A stretch of DNA of 64,000 nucleotides from Paractinoplanes abujensis (GCF_014204895.1 NZ_JACHMF010000001.1:3968001-4032000); one strand, 5' to 3'; positions 42,771 to 52,671 are shown, counted from the first letter of the stretch. The notes: generated from the sequence alone by a model not told the origin. Program-made: numbers and translations.

Positions 42771-44333
42771 GTGAGCGCAACCCCCCTCGATCCTGGTCAT
42801 ATCGGCTACAAACAAGAACTGCACCGGGGCGTCGGGACGTTCGCGTCCTTCGCCGCGGGTTTCTCCTTCGTCTCGATCCTGACCACGGTGTTCCAGCTGT
42901 TCGGGCTGGGCTTCCTGTTGGGCGGGGCATCCTTTTTCTGGTCCTGGCCGGTGGTGTTCGCCGGCCAGCTGTGTGTCGCGTTGTGCTTCGCCGAACTGGC
43001 GGGTCGCTGGCCGGTCTCCGGGGCGATCTTCCAGTGGTCGAGCCGGCTGGCCGGGGTGAGCTGGGGCTTCTTCACCGGCTGGATCATGGTGATCGGCCAG
43101 ATTCTGACCTTGGCTGTCGCCGCGATCGCCATGCAGGCTGTGCTCCCGGCGATCTGGTCGGGCTTCCAGATCGTCGGCGGCTCGGGCGCCGACTCGTCGA
43201 TCCTGTCCGCGACCGGGGCGCAGAACGCCATCATCCTCGGCGTCGTCCTGCTGGCCGTCACCACACTGGTGAACGTGCTGGGCATCCGGCAGATGGCCGC
43301 GGCCACCAGCTTCGGCGTCGCGATCGAGATAGTCGGGGTGGTTGTCCTCATCGGTGTGCTGTTCGCGCTCTCCGAGCGGGGCCCGGCAGTGGTTCTGCAC
43401 CACACCGGCTGGACCGGGAGTGGGAGCTACTTCTTCGCCTGGCTGGCTTCGGGCTTGATGGCCGCGTACGTCATGGTCGGTTTCGACTCGGCCGGTGAGC
43501 TGGCCGAGGAGACTCACGCGCCTCGCAAGACCACGCCGAAGACGATCATCCGTGCGCTGACCACCTCGGGCCTCGGCGGTGGCCTGCTGATCCTGGCCGC
43601 CCTGATGGCCGCGCCGAGCCTGACCGACGGCAACCTCTCCTCGTTCGGCCTGTCCTGGGTGCTCACCGAGCGGCTCGGCGGTGTGCTGGGCCGGCTGCTG
43701 CTCTGCTGTGTCGCCGTCGCGGTCTTCGCCTGCACGCTGGCTTGCCAGACCGCCGGTGCTCGGATGATGTTTTCCATGTCGCGCGAAGGCGCCTTCCCCT
43801 TCGCGAGGGCGCTGAGCAGGGTGTCGCCGCGTACGGGAACGCCGATTCTCACCTCGATCGTCGTGGGCGCGGGCGCGGTGATCGCGTTGCTCGTCAACAT
43901 CAACTCCACGACGATCTTCACCGCGCTGTCCAGCATCTGCATCGCGATGCTCTACATCGCCTACCTCGGGGTCACGTTGCCGCTGCTCGTGGTGCGCATC
44001 CGGCACCGCCGCACCGATCGGTTCCCGGCCGGTGTCGACGAGGAGGGCAGGCCACTGTTCTCGATGGGCCGGTTCGGGCCGGCGGTCAACATCGTCGCGG
44101 TGATCTATCAGGCGATCATGGTGGTCAACCTGATGTGGCCGCGGGCGGAGATCTACGACCTCTCCCCCGACGGGAACTGGGCTCTGCAGTACAGCGCGCT
44201 GCTGTTCGTCGCGGCCGTGGTGGCGGTCGGTGCCGGCTACTTCGGATTCAAGCGGCTGCACAAGAACGTCGAGCTGATCCACGTTCCGCACAGCCACACG
44301 CCGGCCCCGGTCGCGCAGACGGCCCACTCATGA
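42771..44333 (+). CDS. APC-family permease of the urea/guanidine operon
   Basis: Amino acid-polyamine-organocation transporter (520 aa) with about 12 hydrophobic segments. The family pattern GVGTFASFAAGFSFVSILT opens TM1 near residue 23, and FDSAGELAEETHAPRKTTPK is the conserved loop after TM6. GTG 42771 follows GGAGGTGGAG. It is the first gene of a run of six coupled genes; the next start overlaps its stop (ATGA). Context indicates that it imports the operon substrate (urea, guanidine or a related amide), but the family usually carries amino acids or amines. Confidence 0.83.
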   Translation: MSATPLDPGHIGYKQELHRGVGTFASFAAGFSFVSILTTVFQLFGLGFLLGGASFFWSWPVVFAGQLCVALCFAELAGRWPVSGAIFQWSSRLAGVSWGFFTGWIMVIGQILTLAVAAIAMQAVLPAIWSGFQIVGGSGADSSILSATGAQNAIILGVVLLAVTTLVNVLGIRQMAAATSFGVAIEIVGVVVLIGVLFALSERGPAVVLHHTGWTGSGSYFFAWLASGLMAAYVMVGFDSAGELAEETHAPRKTTPKTIIRALTTSGLGGGLLILAALMAAPSLTDGNLSSFGLSWVLTERLGGVLGRLLLCCVAVAVFACTLACQTAGARMMFSMSREGAFPFARALSRVSPRTGTPILTSIVVGAGAVIALLVNINSTTIFTALSSICIAMLYIAYLGVTLPLLVVRIRHRRTDRFPAGVDEEGRPLFSMGRFGPAVNIVAVIYQAIMVVNLMWPRAEIYDLSPDGNWALQYSALLFVAAVVAVGAGYFGFKRLHKNVELIHVPHSHTPAPVAQTAHS

Positions 44334-45175
44334 GCGTCCGCGCCGAGCACCGGACCGACAGTGTCCTCAACTCACGGAACGACGCCCGCGCCCAGAGCGG
44401 GCTGACCAGCGAGTGGATGCCCTATCTGCCCGCGTCGAGCAGCCCGCACGTGCCGGCCGGGGTGGATCCGGCCGGGCTGACCTGGGCCGAGACCGTGGCG
44501 CCGGGCGGGTACACGCACAAGGTGCTGGCCCGGGGCACACGCCTGCGGCTGGACGATCCGACCGGGCAGGCGTGTGCGCACCTGCTCGTCTACAACGCGC
44601 TGGAACCGGTGGAGCGGCTGAACGTGGCCGACACACTGAAGATTCCATGGCAGGCGTATCTGGCTGCGGGCACGCCGCTGCTCTCCGGCGACGGGCGGGT
44701 GCTGGCCAGCCTGGTCGAGGACACGTCGGGGCGCCACGACGCGTTCTGTGGCACCACTACCGAGGCTTGGAACGCGGCGAAGTACGGTGACGCCCGGCCG
44801 GAAGGCCCCTCCCCGGCCGGGCGCAGCCTGTTCGTCAAGGCCGCCGCCAAGCACGGCCTCACCCGCCGTGACCTGCCGCCCAGCGTCAGCTTCTTCCAGG
44901 GGGTCCGGGTCGCCGCGGACGGTTCGCTGGACTGGCTCGGCTCGGCCGGACCCGGTACGCACGTGACGTTGGTGGCCGAGCTTCCGCTGCTGGTGCTGCT
45001 GGCCAACGTCGCCCATCCGCGCGACCCCCGGCCCGAGTACGTGGCCGGGCCGCTGCGGGTGCACGCCTGGCGGGGGAAGGCCACCGGCCCGGCCGACCCG
45101 CGATTCGACGCCACCCCCGAGCTGAATCGCGCCTACCTGAACACCATCGACTACGCGGAGGCACGAGGACTATGA
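44330..45175 (+). CDS. DUF1989 protein, urea-amidolyase-associated protein 1 (CgdA/CgdB-like)
   Basis: Soluble protein of the DUF1989 family (281 aa), formerly UAAP1. The family repeat is visible as TGQACAHLLVYNA and the later DTSGRHDAFCG segment with a conserved cysteine/histidine cluster. Recent work on guanidine catabolism assigned such pairs as the two subunits of carboxyguanidine deiminase (CgdAB), which converts carboxyguanidine to allophanate and ammonia. Its partner gene and the carboxylase follow with 4-base overlaps. Start ATG 44330 overlaps the permease stop. Confidence 0.82.
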   Translation: MSVRAEHRTDSVLNSRNDARAQSGLTSEWMPYLPASSSPHVPAGVDPAGLTWAETVAPGGYTHKVLARGTRLRLDDPTGQACAHLLVYNALEPVERLNVADTLKIPWQAYLAAGTPLLSGDGRVLASLVEDTSGRHDAFCGTTTEAWNAAKYGDARPEGPSPAGRSLFVKAAAKHGLTRRDLPPSVSFFQGVRVAADGSLDWLGSAGPGTHVTLVAELPLLVLLANVAHPRDPRPEYVAGPLRVHAWRGKATGPADPRFDATPELNRAYLNTIDYAEARGL

Positions 45176-45801
45176 CGGAGTCGCTCGTCGAAGGCACCGC
45201 CGTCAAGAACGAACTGGTGGTGCCGAACGCGCCCTGGTCGGGTGTCGTCGCGGCCGGGCAGGTGCTCACGATCGTCGACGTGGGCGGCAACCAGTCGGCC
45301 GACTGCCTGATCTACAACGCGCACGATCCGCAGGAGCGCTACAGCGTGCCCGACACCCTCGCCTGGCAAGGCAACGCGTACGTCCGTACCGGAACGGTTT
45401 TGCGCAGCAACGAGGGCCGCCCGCTGATGACCGTCGTCGCCAACGAGATCGACCGGCAGGACACCATCGGCGGGGCCTGCGGCAAAGAATCGAACACCCT
45501 GCGGTACGGGCACCACGTCATGTTCCACCACGGCTGCCGGGAGAACTTTCTCAGTGAAGGGTCCAAGCACGGTTTGGGCGTACGGGACCTGGTCTCGAAT
45601 CTGAACTGGTTCATGAACGTCCCCATCGAACCGGACGGCGCGCTCGGGATCGTGGACGGGATGTCGGGGCCGGGCAAGCGGGTGGCCGTGCGAGCCGAGA
45701 TGGACGTGCTCGTGGTGGTCTCCAACTGCCCGCAGATGAACAACCCGTGCAACGACTTCAACCCCACGCCGCTGCGCATGATCGTGACGGAGCCTTCATG
45801 A
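45172..45801 (+). CDS. DUF1989 protein, urea-amidolyase-associated protein 2 (CgdA/CgdB-like)
   Basis: Second DUF1989 protein (209 aa), formerly UAAP2. Shared landmarks with its neighbour are GNQSADCLIYNA and DTIGGACGKESNT, including the metal-site-like cysteine. It probably forms the hetero-oligomeric carboxyguanidine deiminase with the preceding protein. Starts and stops overlap on both sides (ATGA), which should keep expression stoichiometric. Confidence 0.82.
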   Translation: MTESLVEGTAVKNELVVPNAPWSGVVAAGQVLTIVDVGGNQSADCLIYNAHDPQERYSVPDTLAWQGNAYVRTGTVLRSNEGRPLMTVVANEIDRQDTIGGACGKESNTLRYGHHVMFHHGCRENFLSEGSKHGLGVRDLVSNLNWFMNVPIEPDGALGIVDGMSGPGKRVAVRAEMDVLVVVSNCPQMNNPCNDFNPTPLRMIVTEPS

Positions 45802-48800
45802 GTACGGTTCTCGTCGCGAACCGGGGCGAGATCGCGCGGCGGATCATCCGGACCGCACGCCGGCTCGGCCTGGCCACGGTCGCGGTGTTCTCCGACGCCG
45901 ACCGGGCCGCGCCGCACGTGCGCGAAGCCGACACCGCGGTCCGGCTCGGCCCGGCGCCCGCCCGCGACTCGTACCTGCGCCGCGACCTGATCCTGGCCGC
46001 CGCCCGGACCAGCCGTGCCGAAATCGTCCATCCCGGTTACGGGTTCCTCTCCGAGAACGCCGCGTTCGCCCGCGAGGTGGAGGAGGCCGGGCTACGGTTC
46101 GCCGGGCCGACGCCCGAGCAGATCGTCGCGTTCGGGGCCAAACACACGGCCCGGGCCATCGCCGAGCAGGCCGGCGTGGCGCTGCTGGCCGGGACCGGGC
46201 TGCTCGGCTCGGCCGACGAGGCGGTGGCCGCGGCCGAGGCGATCGGCCTGCCGGTGATGCTCAAGGCAACCGGCGGTGGGGGCGGCATCGGCATGCAGGC
46301 CTGCACCTCGGCCGACGAGGTACGCGCGGCCTTCGCCCGGGTCGAGGCGCTGGCCCAGGCCAACTTCGATTCCGCCGGGGTCTTCCTCGAACGCCTCGTA
46401 CGGCCCGCTCGTCACGTCGAGGTGCAGGTCTTCGGCGACGGCGCGGGCCGGATCGCGGTGCTCGGCGACCGGGACTGCTCGCTGCAGCGGCGCAACCAGA
46501 AGGTGCTCGAGGAAGCACCCGCGCCCGGACTGCCCGAGCCCGTACGGGAAAGGCTGCACAGCAGTGCCCGGGCACTGCTGGCCACGGTGAACTACCGGGG
46601 AGCGGGCACGGTCGAGTTCGTGTACGACCCCGTACGCCAGGAGGCCGCTTTCCTGGAGGTCAACACCCGGCTGCAGGTCGAGCACCCGGTGACCGAGGAG
46701 GTCTTCGGGGTCGACCTGGTGGCCTTGCAGCTCGAGCTGGCCGGCACGGGCTCGGTCGATCCCGCGGTGTTCGAGCGGGACTGGCAGCCGTCGGGGTTCG
46801 CGGTGGAGGCGCGGGTGTACGCGGAGGACCCGGCCAAGGACTCCCTGCCCTCTTCCGGCCTGGTCACCCGCGCGGAGTTTCCCGCGGACGTGCGGGTGGA
46901 CGCCTCCATCGAGACCGGCCTGGAAGTGTCGCCGTACTACGACCCGATGCTGGCGAAGGTCATCGCCACCGGCGCCACCCGCGACGAGGCCCTCGACCGG
47001 CTCGGTGAGGCGCTGGACGCGACCCGCATCGACGGCATCGTCACCAACGTGGGGCTGCTGCGCTCACTGACCGACGACACCGACCTGCGCGCCGCCGCCC
47101 ACTCCACCACGACATTGCAGTTCACGACCGACCCACGGCCGCGGATCGACGTGCTTGCGCCCGGCCCGATGACCACCGTCCAGGAATTGCCCGGACGGCT
47201 GGGGTACTGGCACGTCGGGGTGCCACCGAGCGGGCCGTTCGACGCCGTCTCGTTCGCCGAGGCCAACCTGGCCGTCGGCAACCCGGCGGGCAGACCGGCC
47301 CTCGAAGTCACCGCCGGTGGCCTGTCGGTCCGGTTCTCCACGCCGTCGCTGGTCGCGGTGACGGGCGCCGCGGCGCCGCTCACGCTCGACGGCGAGCCGG
47401 TCGGGCTGTGGACCGCGCTCGAGGTCCCGGCCGGCGGCGTCCTCACCCTCGGCTCGCCCGCCGGGCCCGGACTGCGCACCTACGTCGCTGTGCGTGGGGG
47501 TCTGGACGTGCCGTCCTATCTGGGCAGCGCCGCCACTTTCACCCTGGGCGGGTTCGGCGGCCACGGCGGGCGGGCGCTGCTCGCCGGCGACGTGCTGCGT
47601 CCCGGCCCGCCCGACGATCTCGACGATCCGCCCGGCCCGACTCCGGCCGCACGACGGCCGCACCTGACCGGCAGCTGGCAGATCGGCGTCACCGAGGGTC
47701 CCCACGCCGCGCCGGAGTTCTTCACCCGCGCGGACATCGACACGCTCTATGCCACCGACTACCAGGTGCACCACAATTCCGCACGGACGGGCATCCGGCT
47801 GATCGGCCCGAAGCCGCAGTGGGCGCGTACCGACGGCGGCGAGGCGGGCCTGCACCCGTCGAACATCCACGACACCCCGTACGCGGTCGGGGCCCTCGAC
47901 TTCACCGGCGACACGCCGATCATCCTCGGACCCGACGGCCCCTCCCTGGGCGGCTTCGTCTGCCCGGCCGTGGTGGCCAGCGGGGAGCTGTGGAAGCTGG
48001 GCCAGCTACGTCCCGGCGACACCGTACGGTTCGTGGCCGTGCGGGAGGCGGACGCGGCCGGCCTCGTCGAGCGGCGCAGCGCCCCCACGGTCACCACTCG
48101 CGGCGGCGACGGCGACGACGGCGTACTGGGCAGGGCCGAAGGGGACGCGAACCGCCCGGCCGTCACCTACCGGCGTGACGGCGACGACAACGTGCTGGTC
48201 GAGTACGGGCCGATGGAGCTCGATCTGGCGTTGCGCATGCGGGTGCACGCCTTGCAGGAGACCCTGGCCCGGCACCGGCCCGCCGGCATCCTCGACGTCA
48301 CGCCCGGCATCAGGTCGCTGCAGGTCCACACCGACGCGAGCGTGCTGAAGGCCCGCGACGTCGCCCGCCTGCTGCGTGAGCTCGAGGCGGAGGTGCCGCC
48401 CACACATGAGCTGGTCGTGCCCTCGCGCACCGTGCGGCTGCCGCTGAGCTGGGACGATCCGGCCACCCGGCTGGCCATCGAGCGGTACATGGCCGGCGTC
48501 CGCGACGACGCGCCCTGGTGCCCGTGGAACATCGAGTTCATCCGCCGCATCAACGGCCTGGACACGCCCGACGACGTCTACCGCACGGTCTTCGACGCCA
48601 GCTATCTCGTGCTCGGGCTGGGCGACGTCTACCTGGGCGCGCCGGTCGCGACCCCCCTGGACCCCCGGCACCGGCTGGTCACCACGAAATACAACCCGGC
48701 CCGGACGTGGACGGCGGAGAACTCGGTCGGCATCGGCGGGGCCTACCTGTGCATCTACGGCATGGAGGGGCCCGGCGGCTACCAGTTCGTCGGCCGTACG

Positions 48801-49352
48801 GTCCAGATCTGGAACCGTTTCCGCTATCGCGAGCAGCCGTGGGCGCTGCGGTTCTTCGACCGGATCGAGTGGTACCCGGTCACGCCGGACGAGCTGCTCG
48901 AACTGCGGGCCGAAAGCGACGCCGGACGCCTACCCCTGGACGCCACCGAGGGGACGTTCTCGCTGGCCGACTACAACGCGTTCCTGGCGGCCAACGCGTC
49001 GTCGATCGCGGACTTCCGAGCCCGGCAGACGGCCGCCTTCGAGGCCGAGAAGGAACGGTGGCGGGTCTCCGGCGAGTTCGACCGGCGCGATACGGAACCG
49101 GTGGCGCCGGCCTCGGAGGTGACGCTGCCCGAGGGCGCCACGGCGGTGACCGCACCGTTCACGGCCACCGTCTGGCAGCTGTCCGCCGCACCCGGCGACG
49201 TGCTGTCGGCCGATGATCCTGTGCTGTCCCTGGAAGCGATGAAGATGGAGGCGAAGGTGACCACACCGGTGAGCGGCACCCTGGTGGAGCTGTACGTGAA
49301 GGCCGGCGAGCAGGTAGCGCCGGGCCAGATCCTCGCGGCGGTGCGGCCGTGA
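45798..49352 (+). CDS. Biotin-dependent urea/guanidine carboxylase
   Basis: Large single-chain carboxylase (1184 aa). Domains in order: biotin carboxylase (1-450; glycine-rich ATP loop TGGGGGIGM near 157, EVNTRLQVEHPVTEE near 290), the AHS2/KipA-like domain (about 465-780), the AHS1/KipI-like domain (about 800-1030), and a biotinyl domain with biotin-carrying lysine in EAMKMEAK (Lys1149). It carboxylates urea or guanidine with bicarbonate and ATP. The DUF1989 pair beside it favours guanidine as the substrate, since urea carboxylase operons alone would not need a deiminase. ATG 45798 overlaps the previous stop. Confidence 0.88.
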   Translation: MSTVLVANRGEIARRIIRTARRLGLATVAVFSDADRAAPHVREADTAVRLGPAPARDSYLRRDLILAAARTSRAEIVHPGYGFLSENAAFAREVEEAGLRFAGPTPEQIVAFGAKHTARAIAEQAGVALLAGTGLLGSADEAVAAAEAIGLPVMLKATGGGGGIGMQACTSADEVRAAFARVEALAQANFDSAGVFLERLVRPARHVEVQVFGDGAGRIAVLGDRDCSLQRRNQKVLEEAPAPGLPEPVRERLHSSARALLATVNYRGAGTVEFVYDPVRQEAAFLEVNTRLQVEHPVTEEVFGVDLVALQLELAGTGSVDPAVFERDWQPSGFAVEARVYAEDPAKDSLPSSGLVTRAEFPADVRVDASIETGLEVSPYYDPMLAKVIATGATRDEALDRLGEALDATRIDGIVTNVGLLRSLTDDTDLRAAAHSTTTLQFTTDPRPRIDVLAPGPMTTVQELPGRLGYWHVGVPPSGPFDAVSFAEANLAVGNPAGRPALEVTAGGLSVRFSTPSLVAVTGAAAPLTLDGEPVGLWTALEVPAGGVLTLGSPAGPGLRTYVAVRGGLDVPSYLGSAATFTLGGFGGHGGRALLAGDVLRPGPPDDLDDPPGPTPAARRPHLTGSWQIGVTEGPHAAPEFFTRADIDTLYATDYQVHHNSARTGIRLIGPKPQWARTDGGEAGLHPSNIHDTPYAVGALDFTGDTPIILGPDGPSLGGFVCPAVVASGELWKLGQLRPGDTVRFVAVREADAAGLVERRSAPTVTTRGGDGDDGVLGRAEGDANRPAVTYRRDGDDNVLVEYGPMELDLALRMRVHALQETLARHRPAGILDVTPGIRSLQVHTDASVLKARDVARLLRELEAEVPPTHELVVPSRTVRLPLSWDDPATRLAIERYMAGVRDDAPWCPWNIEFIRRINGLDTPDDVYRTVFDASYLVLGLGDVYLGAPVATPLDPRHRLVTTKYNPARTWTAENSVGIGGAYLCIYGMEGPGGYQFVGRTVQIWNRFRYREQPWALRFFDRIEWYPVTPDELLELRAESDAGRLPLDATEGTFSLADYNAFLAANASSIADFRARQTAAFEAEKERWRVSGEFDRRDTEPVAPASEVTLPEGATAVTAPFTATVWQLSAAPGDVLSADDPVLSLEAMKMEAKVTTPVSGTLVELYVKAGEQVAPGQILAAVRP

Positions 49353-51010
49353 ACCGCGTCGACGCGGCCTTCGACCGCATCGCCACGGCCGACCGGCCCG
49401 AGATCTGGATCTCGCTGCGCGACCGGGCCTCCGTGCTCGCCGAGGCCTCCGCGGTGGACCCGTCGTTACCCCTGGCCGGGCTGGTGTTCGCGGTCAAGGA
49501 CAACATCGATGTGTACGGTCTGCCCACGACCGCCGCCGCCCCCTCCTACGCCTACCGCCCGGCCGCGGACGCGACCGCGGTGGCCCGGCTCAGGGCGGCG
49601 GGCGCCGTGGTCATCGGCAAGACCAACCTCGACCAGTTCGCCACCGGCCTGGTCGGCACGCGGAGCCCGTACGGGGCTGTCCGCAACGCCTGGGACCCGG
49701 CCCGCATCTCCGGCGGATCCTCGTCCGGGTCCGCGGTGGCGGTCGCACTCGGCCAGGTCGACTTCGCCCTGGGTACGGACACCGCAGGCTCCGGACGGGT
49801 ACCGGCCGCGCTCAACGGGATCGTCGGCGTGAAACCGACCAAGGGGCTGGTCCCGGTCACGGGCGTGGTGCCCGCCTGCTACACGCTCGACTGTGTGACC
49901 GTCTTCGCCCGCGACCTCGCTCTCGCCCGTACGGTCGCCGAGATCATGGAGGGCGTCGACCCGTCGGATCCGCTGTCCCGGGCCGCGTCCCCACCTCTGG
50001 CCGCGCCGGCCCGGCCCCGGCTCGCCACCCCCACCGCCGAGCACCTCGAGGGCATGGCTCCGGGGTGGCGGGAAGCGTTCGCGGCGGCGGTGCGGCAGTT
50101 CGCCCTCAGCGGTGCCGAGATCGTCGAGGTCGACGTCACGCCCCTGCTGGAAGCCGCTTCCCTGTTGTACGGGGGCGCGTTCGTGGCGGAACGCTACGCC
50201 GGCGTCGGAGCCCACCTGGAGAAGCACGCCGACCTCATCGGCTCCGGCCTCGACCCGACCGTGGCCGGCATCATCCTCGGCGGCAAGGAGCGCACCGCCG
50301 CCGACTGGGCCACCGACACCGCCCGGCTCGCCGCCCTGGCCGCCGCCGGCCGGGAGGTGCTGGACGGCTGCGATGCCCTGCTCACTCCCACCACCACCTG
50401 GCACCCCACCCTGGCCGAGGTGGCGGCCGACCCGGTGGGGGCCAACGCGCGGATGGGTCGCTTCACCAACTTCGCCAACCTGCTCGACTACGCCTCCCTG
50501 GCCGTGCCCGCCGGGTTCGTCGACGGGCTGCCGTTCGGCGTCATGCTCACCGGGGCGGCCTGCACCGACCGCGCGCTGGCCGAGCTGGCCCGCCGGGCCG
50601 CCAACCCGGGCATCGACCTGTTCGTGGTCGGCGCCCACCTCACCGGCCAACCCCTGAACGTCCAGCTCACCACGGCCGGTGGCACCTTCGTCGCGGCCAC
50701 CGCCACCGCACCGGCCTACGCGCTGCACGCGCTCGACACCGACCCGCCCAAGCCGGGACTCGTCCGGGTCGGTGACGGCGGCTGCAGCATCGAGGGCGAG
50801 CTGTGGCGGCTCCCGGCGGACGGCTTCGGAACGTTCGTCGCGGCGATCCCGGCCCCGATGGCCATCGGCAAGGTCATGCTGATCGACGACACCTCGGTCA
50901 GTGGGTTCTTGGTGGAACCGGCCGCCCTGTCGAGCGCCCCCGACATCAGCCACCTGGGCGGGTGGCGCGCCTACCTCGCCTCCCCCACCGGGACCCCCGT
51001 GCGAAAATGA
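49349..51010 (+). CDS. atzF: Allophanate hydrolase
   Basis: Amidase-signature enzyme (553 aa) that cleaves allophanate to ammonia and CO2, finishing the pathway. The catalytic triad is in place: Lys50 (FAVKDNID), the cis-serine pair in SGGSSSGS (about 124-125) and nucleophile Ser148 in TDTAGSG. The C-terminal domain (about 440-553, starting NVQLTTAGG) is the second catalytic domain typical of AtzF that handles the carboxylate intermediate. GTG start overlaps the carboxylase stop, and the ATGA at its end overlaps the TetR gene. Confidence 0.9.
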   Translation: MNRVDAAFDRIATADRPEIWISLRDRASVLAEASAVDPSLPLAGLVFAVKDNIDVYGLPTTAAAPSYAYRPAADATAVARLRAAGAVVIGKTNLDQFATGLVGTRSPYGAVRNAWDPARISGGSSSGSAVAVALGQVDFALGTDTAGSGRVPAALNGIVGVKPTKGLVPVTGVVPACYTLDCVTVFARDLALARTVAEIMEGVDPSDPLSRAASPPLAAPARPRLATPTAEHLEGMAPGWREAFAAAVRQFALSGAEIVEVDVTPLLEAASLLYGGAFVAERYAGVGAHLEKHADLIGSGLDPTVAGIILGGKERTAADWATDTARLAALAAAGREVLDGCDALLTPTTTWHPTLAEVAADPVGANARMGRFTNFANLLDYASLAVPAGFVDGLPFGVMLTGAACTDRALAELARRAANPGIDLFVVGAHLTGQPLNVQLTTAGGTFVAATATAPAYALHALDTDPPKPGLVRVGDGGCSIEGELWRLPADGFGTFVAAIPAPMAIGKVMLIDDTSVSGFLVEPAALSSAPDISHLGGWRAYLASPTGTPVRK

Positions 51011-51696
51011 CCGACATGGCACAGCAGGCTCGACCCGGGCGGCCACGCCACGCCCCCGGCTCGGGCCCGGCCACCGCCACCCCGCGCGAGCAGATCCTGG
51101 ACGCCGCGGCCGCCCTCTTCGCCGAGCGCGGCTTCGCCGCCACCACGACGCGGCTGATCGCCGAGCGGGTCGGCATCCGGCAGGCCTCGCTGTATTACCA
51201 CTTCGCCGGGAAGGACGAGCTGCTCATCGAACTGCTGCACACCTCGGTTCGTCCCAGCCTGGAAGCCGTACGCCGGATCGAGGCGCTCGTCCCCGACCGG
51301 GCCACCGCCGCCGCGGCGCTGTACCTGCTCGCTCTGATCGACGTCGAGACCCTCAGCCGTACGCCCCACAACGTCGGCACGCTCTATCTGCTCCCCGAAG
51401 TGCAGCACGAACGCTACGACTCCTTCCGCGCCGAACGGCAAGAGCTGCAGGACGCGTACAGCCGTCTGGGCGCCCAGGCGGCATGGCCCGCCGTCCGGGA
51501 CGGCACCGGCCCGCAACGTCTCGGCGAACTCCTCATCCAGCTCACCGAGGTCGTGATCCAGATCCGCCGCTCGCGCGAGCCGGACAACACCGACGCTCAG
51601 ACCATCGCAGCCTCTTGCCTGCGCTTGTGCGGCTGTTCCCAGCCCGAGATCGACCAAGCACGCTCCGAGGCCGGCGACCTCCTCGCCCGAACCTGA
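51007..51696 (+). CDS. TetR-family regulator ending the operon
   Basis: TetR regulator (229 aa) with helix-turn-helix FAATTTRLIAERVGIRQASLYYHF near residues 42-65 (in part) followed by GKDELLIELL. The ATG overlaps the allophanate hydrolase stop, so it is made from the operon transcript. It probably responds to the substrate or an intermediate and controls the promoter before the permease. C-terminal domain pattern (VQHERYDSFRAER) resembles other operon-terminal regulators of amide degradation in actinobacteria. Confidence 0.8.
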   Translation: MTDMAQQARPGRPRHAPGSGPATATPREQILDAAAALFAERGFAATTTRLIAERVGIRQASLYYHFAGKDELLIELLHTSVRPSLEAVRRIEALVPDRATAAAALYLLALIDVETLSRTPHNVGTLYLLPEVQHERYDSFRAERQELQDAYSRLGAQAAWPAVRDGTGPQRLGELLIQLTEVVIQIRRSREPDNTDAQTIAASCLRLCGCSQPEIDQARSEAGDLLART

Positions 51697-51903
51697 CCGG
51701 GTCGGCTGATCGCACTCCGCGATGCCGTCAGCCGGCTCGTGGCGTTCCGGCAACCGGACATCCGCAGCCCGCACACCGCGGTCCTCGCCGACCTGGACAG
51801 CCACGAGGACTCGCGCCGCCGGCGCCTGCCGGAACGGGGTGCCGTCTCAGAGGCGTTGCCGCTGATAGGGTCCGGCTCTGTCGAACCACCGGAAGGAGCA
51901 CCG

Positions 51904-52389
51904 ATGCGTCCGCTGCGGTTGACGGCCGTCCTGCTGGTCATCGGCGGCTCGGCCGGAGCTTGCACTTATCGGACCGAGGTGGCCGCACCCCCGGCAAACG
52001 TCGCTGCTCCCGCCTTCACGTCCGGGGCGCCCACCCCCGCTGATCCCTGCGGCAAGTTCGTGGCCTGGCTCGCAGACCTCCCCGGGGACAGGAGCCAAAC
52101 CGCCGTCGGTGAGTACGACCACATGCGACACAACCCCGATGCCTACACGCTCCAGCAGAAGACAGCCGTGCGGCAGGCCTACTACGCGCACCACGAGCAG
52201 CTGATGCGCGACCTGGCGACAACTGGCGAACCCGCACAGCGCAAGGCGTTCCTGAGCTTCGCGGACGAGTTGGCCGAGTATGCCAGCAATGCCGGCGAGA
52301 CCGGCCCGGCCAGGATCTTCCCGGAAGGCAAGGAAATCGCGAAGGTGTGCAACCTCCGGTCACGCATCGACGTCCAGCCCATCGGATAG
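51904..52389 (+). CDS. Small putative lipoprotein
   Basis: Exported protein (161 aa) with a short hydrophobic leader (LTAVLLVIGGSAGACTY) ending in a lipobox-like SAGAC (cysteine near residue 20). The mature part is hydrophilic with one CGKF cysteine and helical segments (KTAVRQAYYAHHEQLMRDLA). I do not recognise a family. ATG 51904 has GGAAGGAG upstream. The 207 bases before it show no clear gene. Confidence 0.6.
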   Translation: MRPLRLTAVLLVIGGSAGACTYRTEVAAPPANVAAPAFTSGAPTPADPCGKFVAWLADLPGDRSQTAVGEYDHMRHNPDAYTLQQKTAVRQAYYAHHEQLMRDLATTGEPAQRKAFLSFADELAEYASNAGETGPARIFPEGKEIAKVCNLRSRIDVQPIG

Positions 52390-52457
52390 GCGAGCTTCCC
52401 GCTTCCGGAGTCCCTGGGGCTGCGGGAGCACCAGCAGGACTGGAGGGGAGCCTGCCG

Positions 52458-52544
52458 ATGCCCTGGGGAAAGAGCGGTGGCGATCAGGCGGCGGTCCACG
52501 AGCGCGAGCCGCGCGGCGAAGGAGTGAGTAGGTCGGACGGCTGA
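52458..52544 (+). CDS. Possible 28-residue small protein
   Basis: A short frame (ATG 52458 to TGA 52544) with a good GGAGGGGAG site 8 bases upstream. The peptide is charged (MPWGKSGG..., HEREPRGEG). No family is recognised and it may be chance. The rest of the 282-base gap between the lipoprotein and peroxidase genes holds a weak MerR-type promoter match at 52541-52572. Confidence 0.2.
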   Translation: MPWGKSGGDQAAVHEREPRGEGVSRSDG

Positions 52545-52671
52545 ACCTGGCCGGGGGAACACATGGTCAGACATTTGGCCCATCGTGTCCTTTATCGGAA
52601 AGACGCGTTTCTCCCAGCAACGCCAGTACCTGCGGCAGAGCTGCCGCTGACGTGACTTCGGGAGAAGCAAG

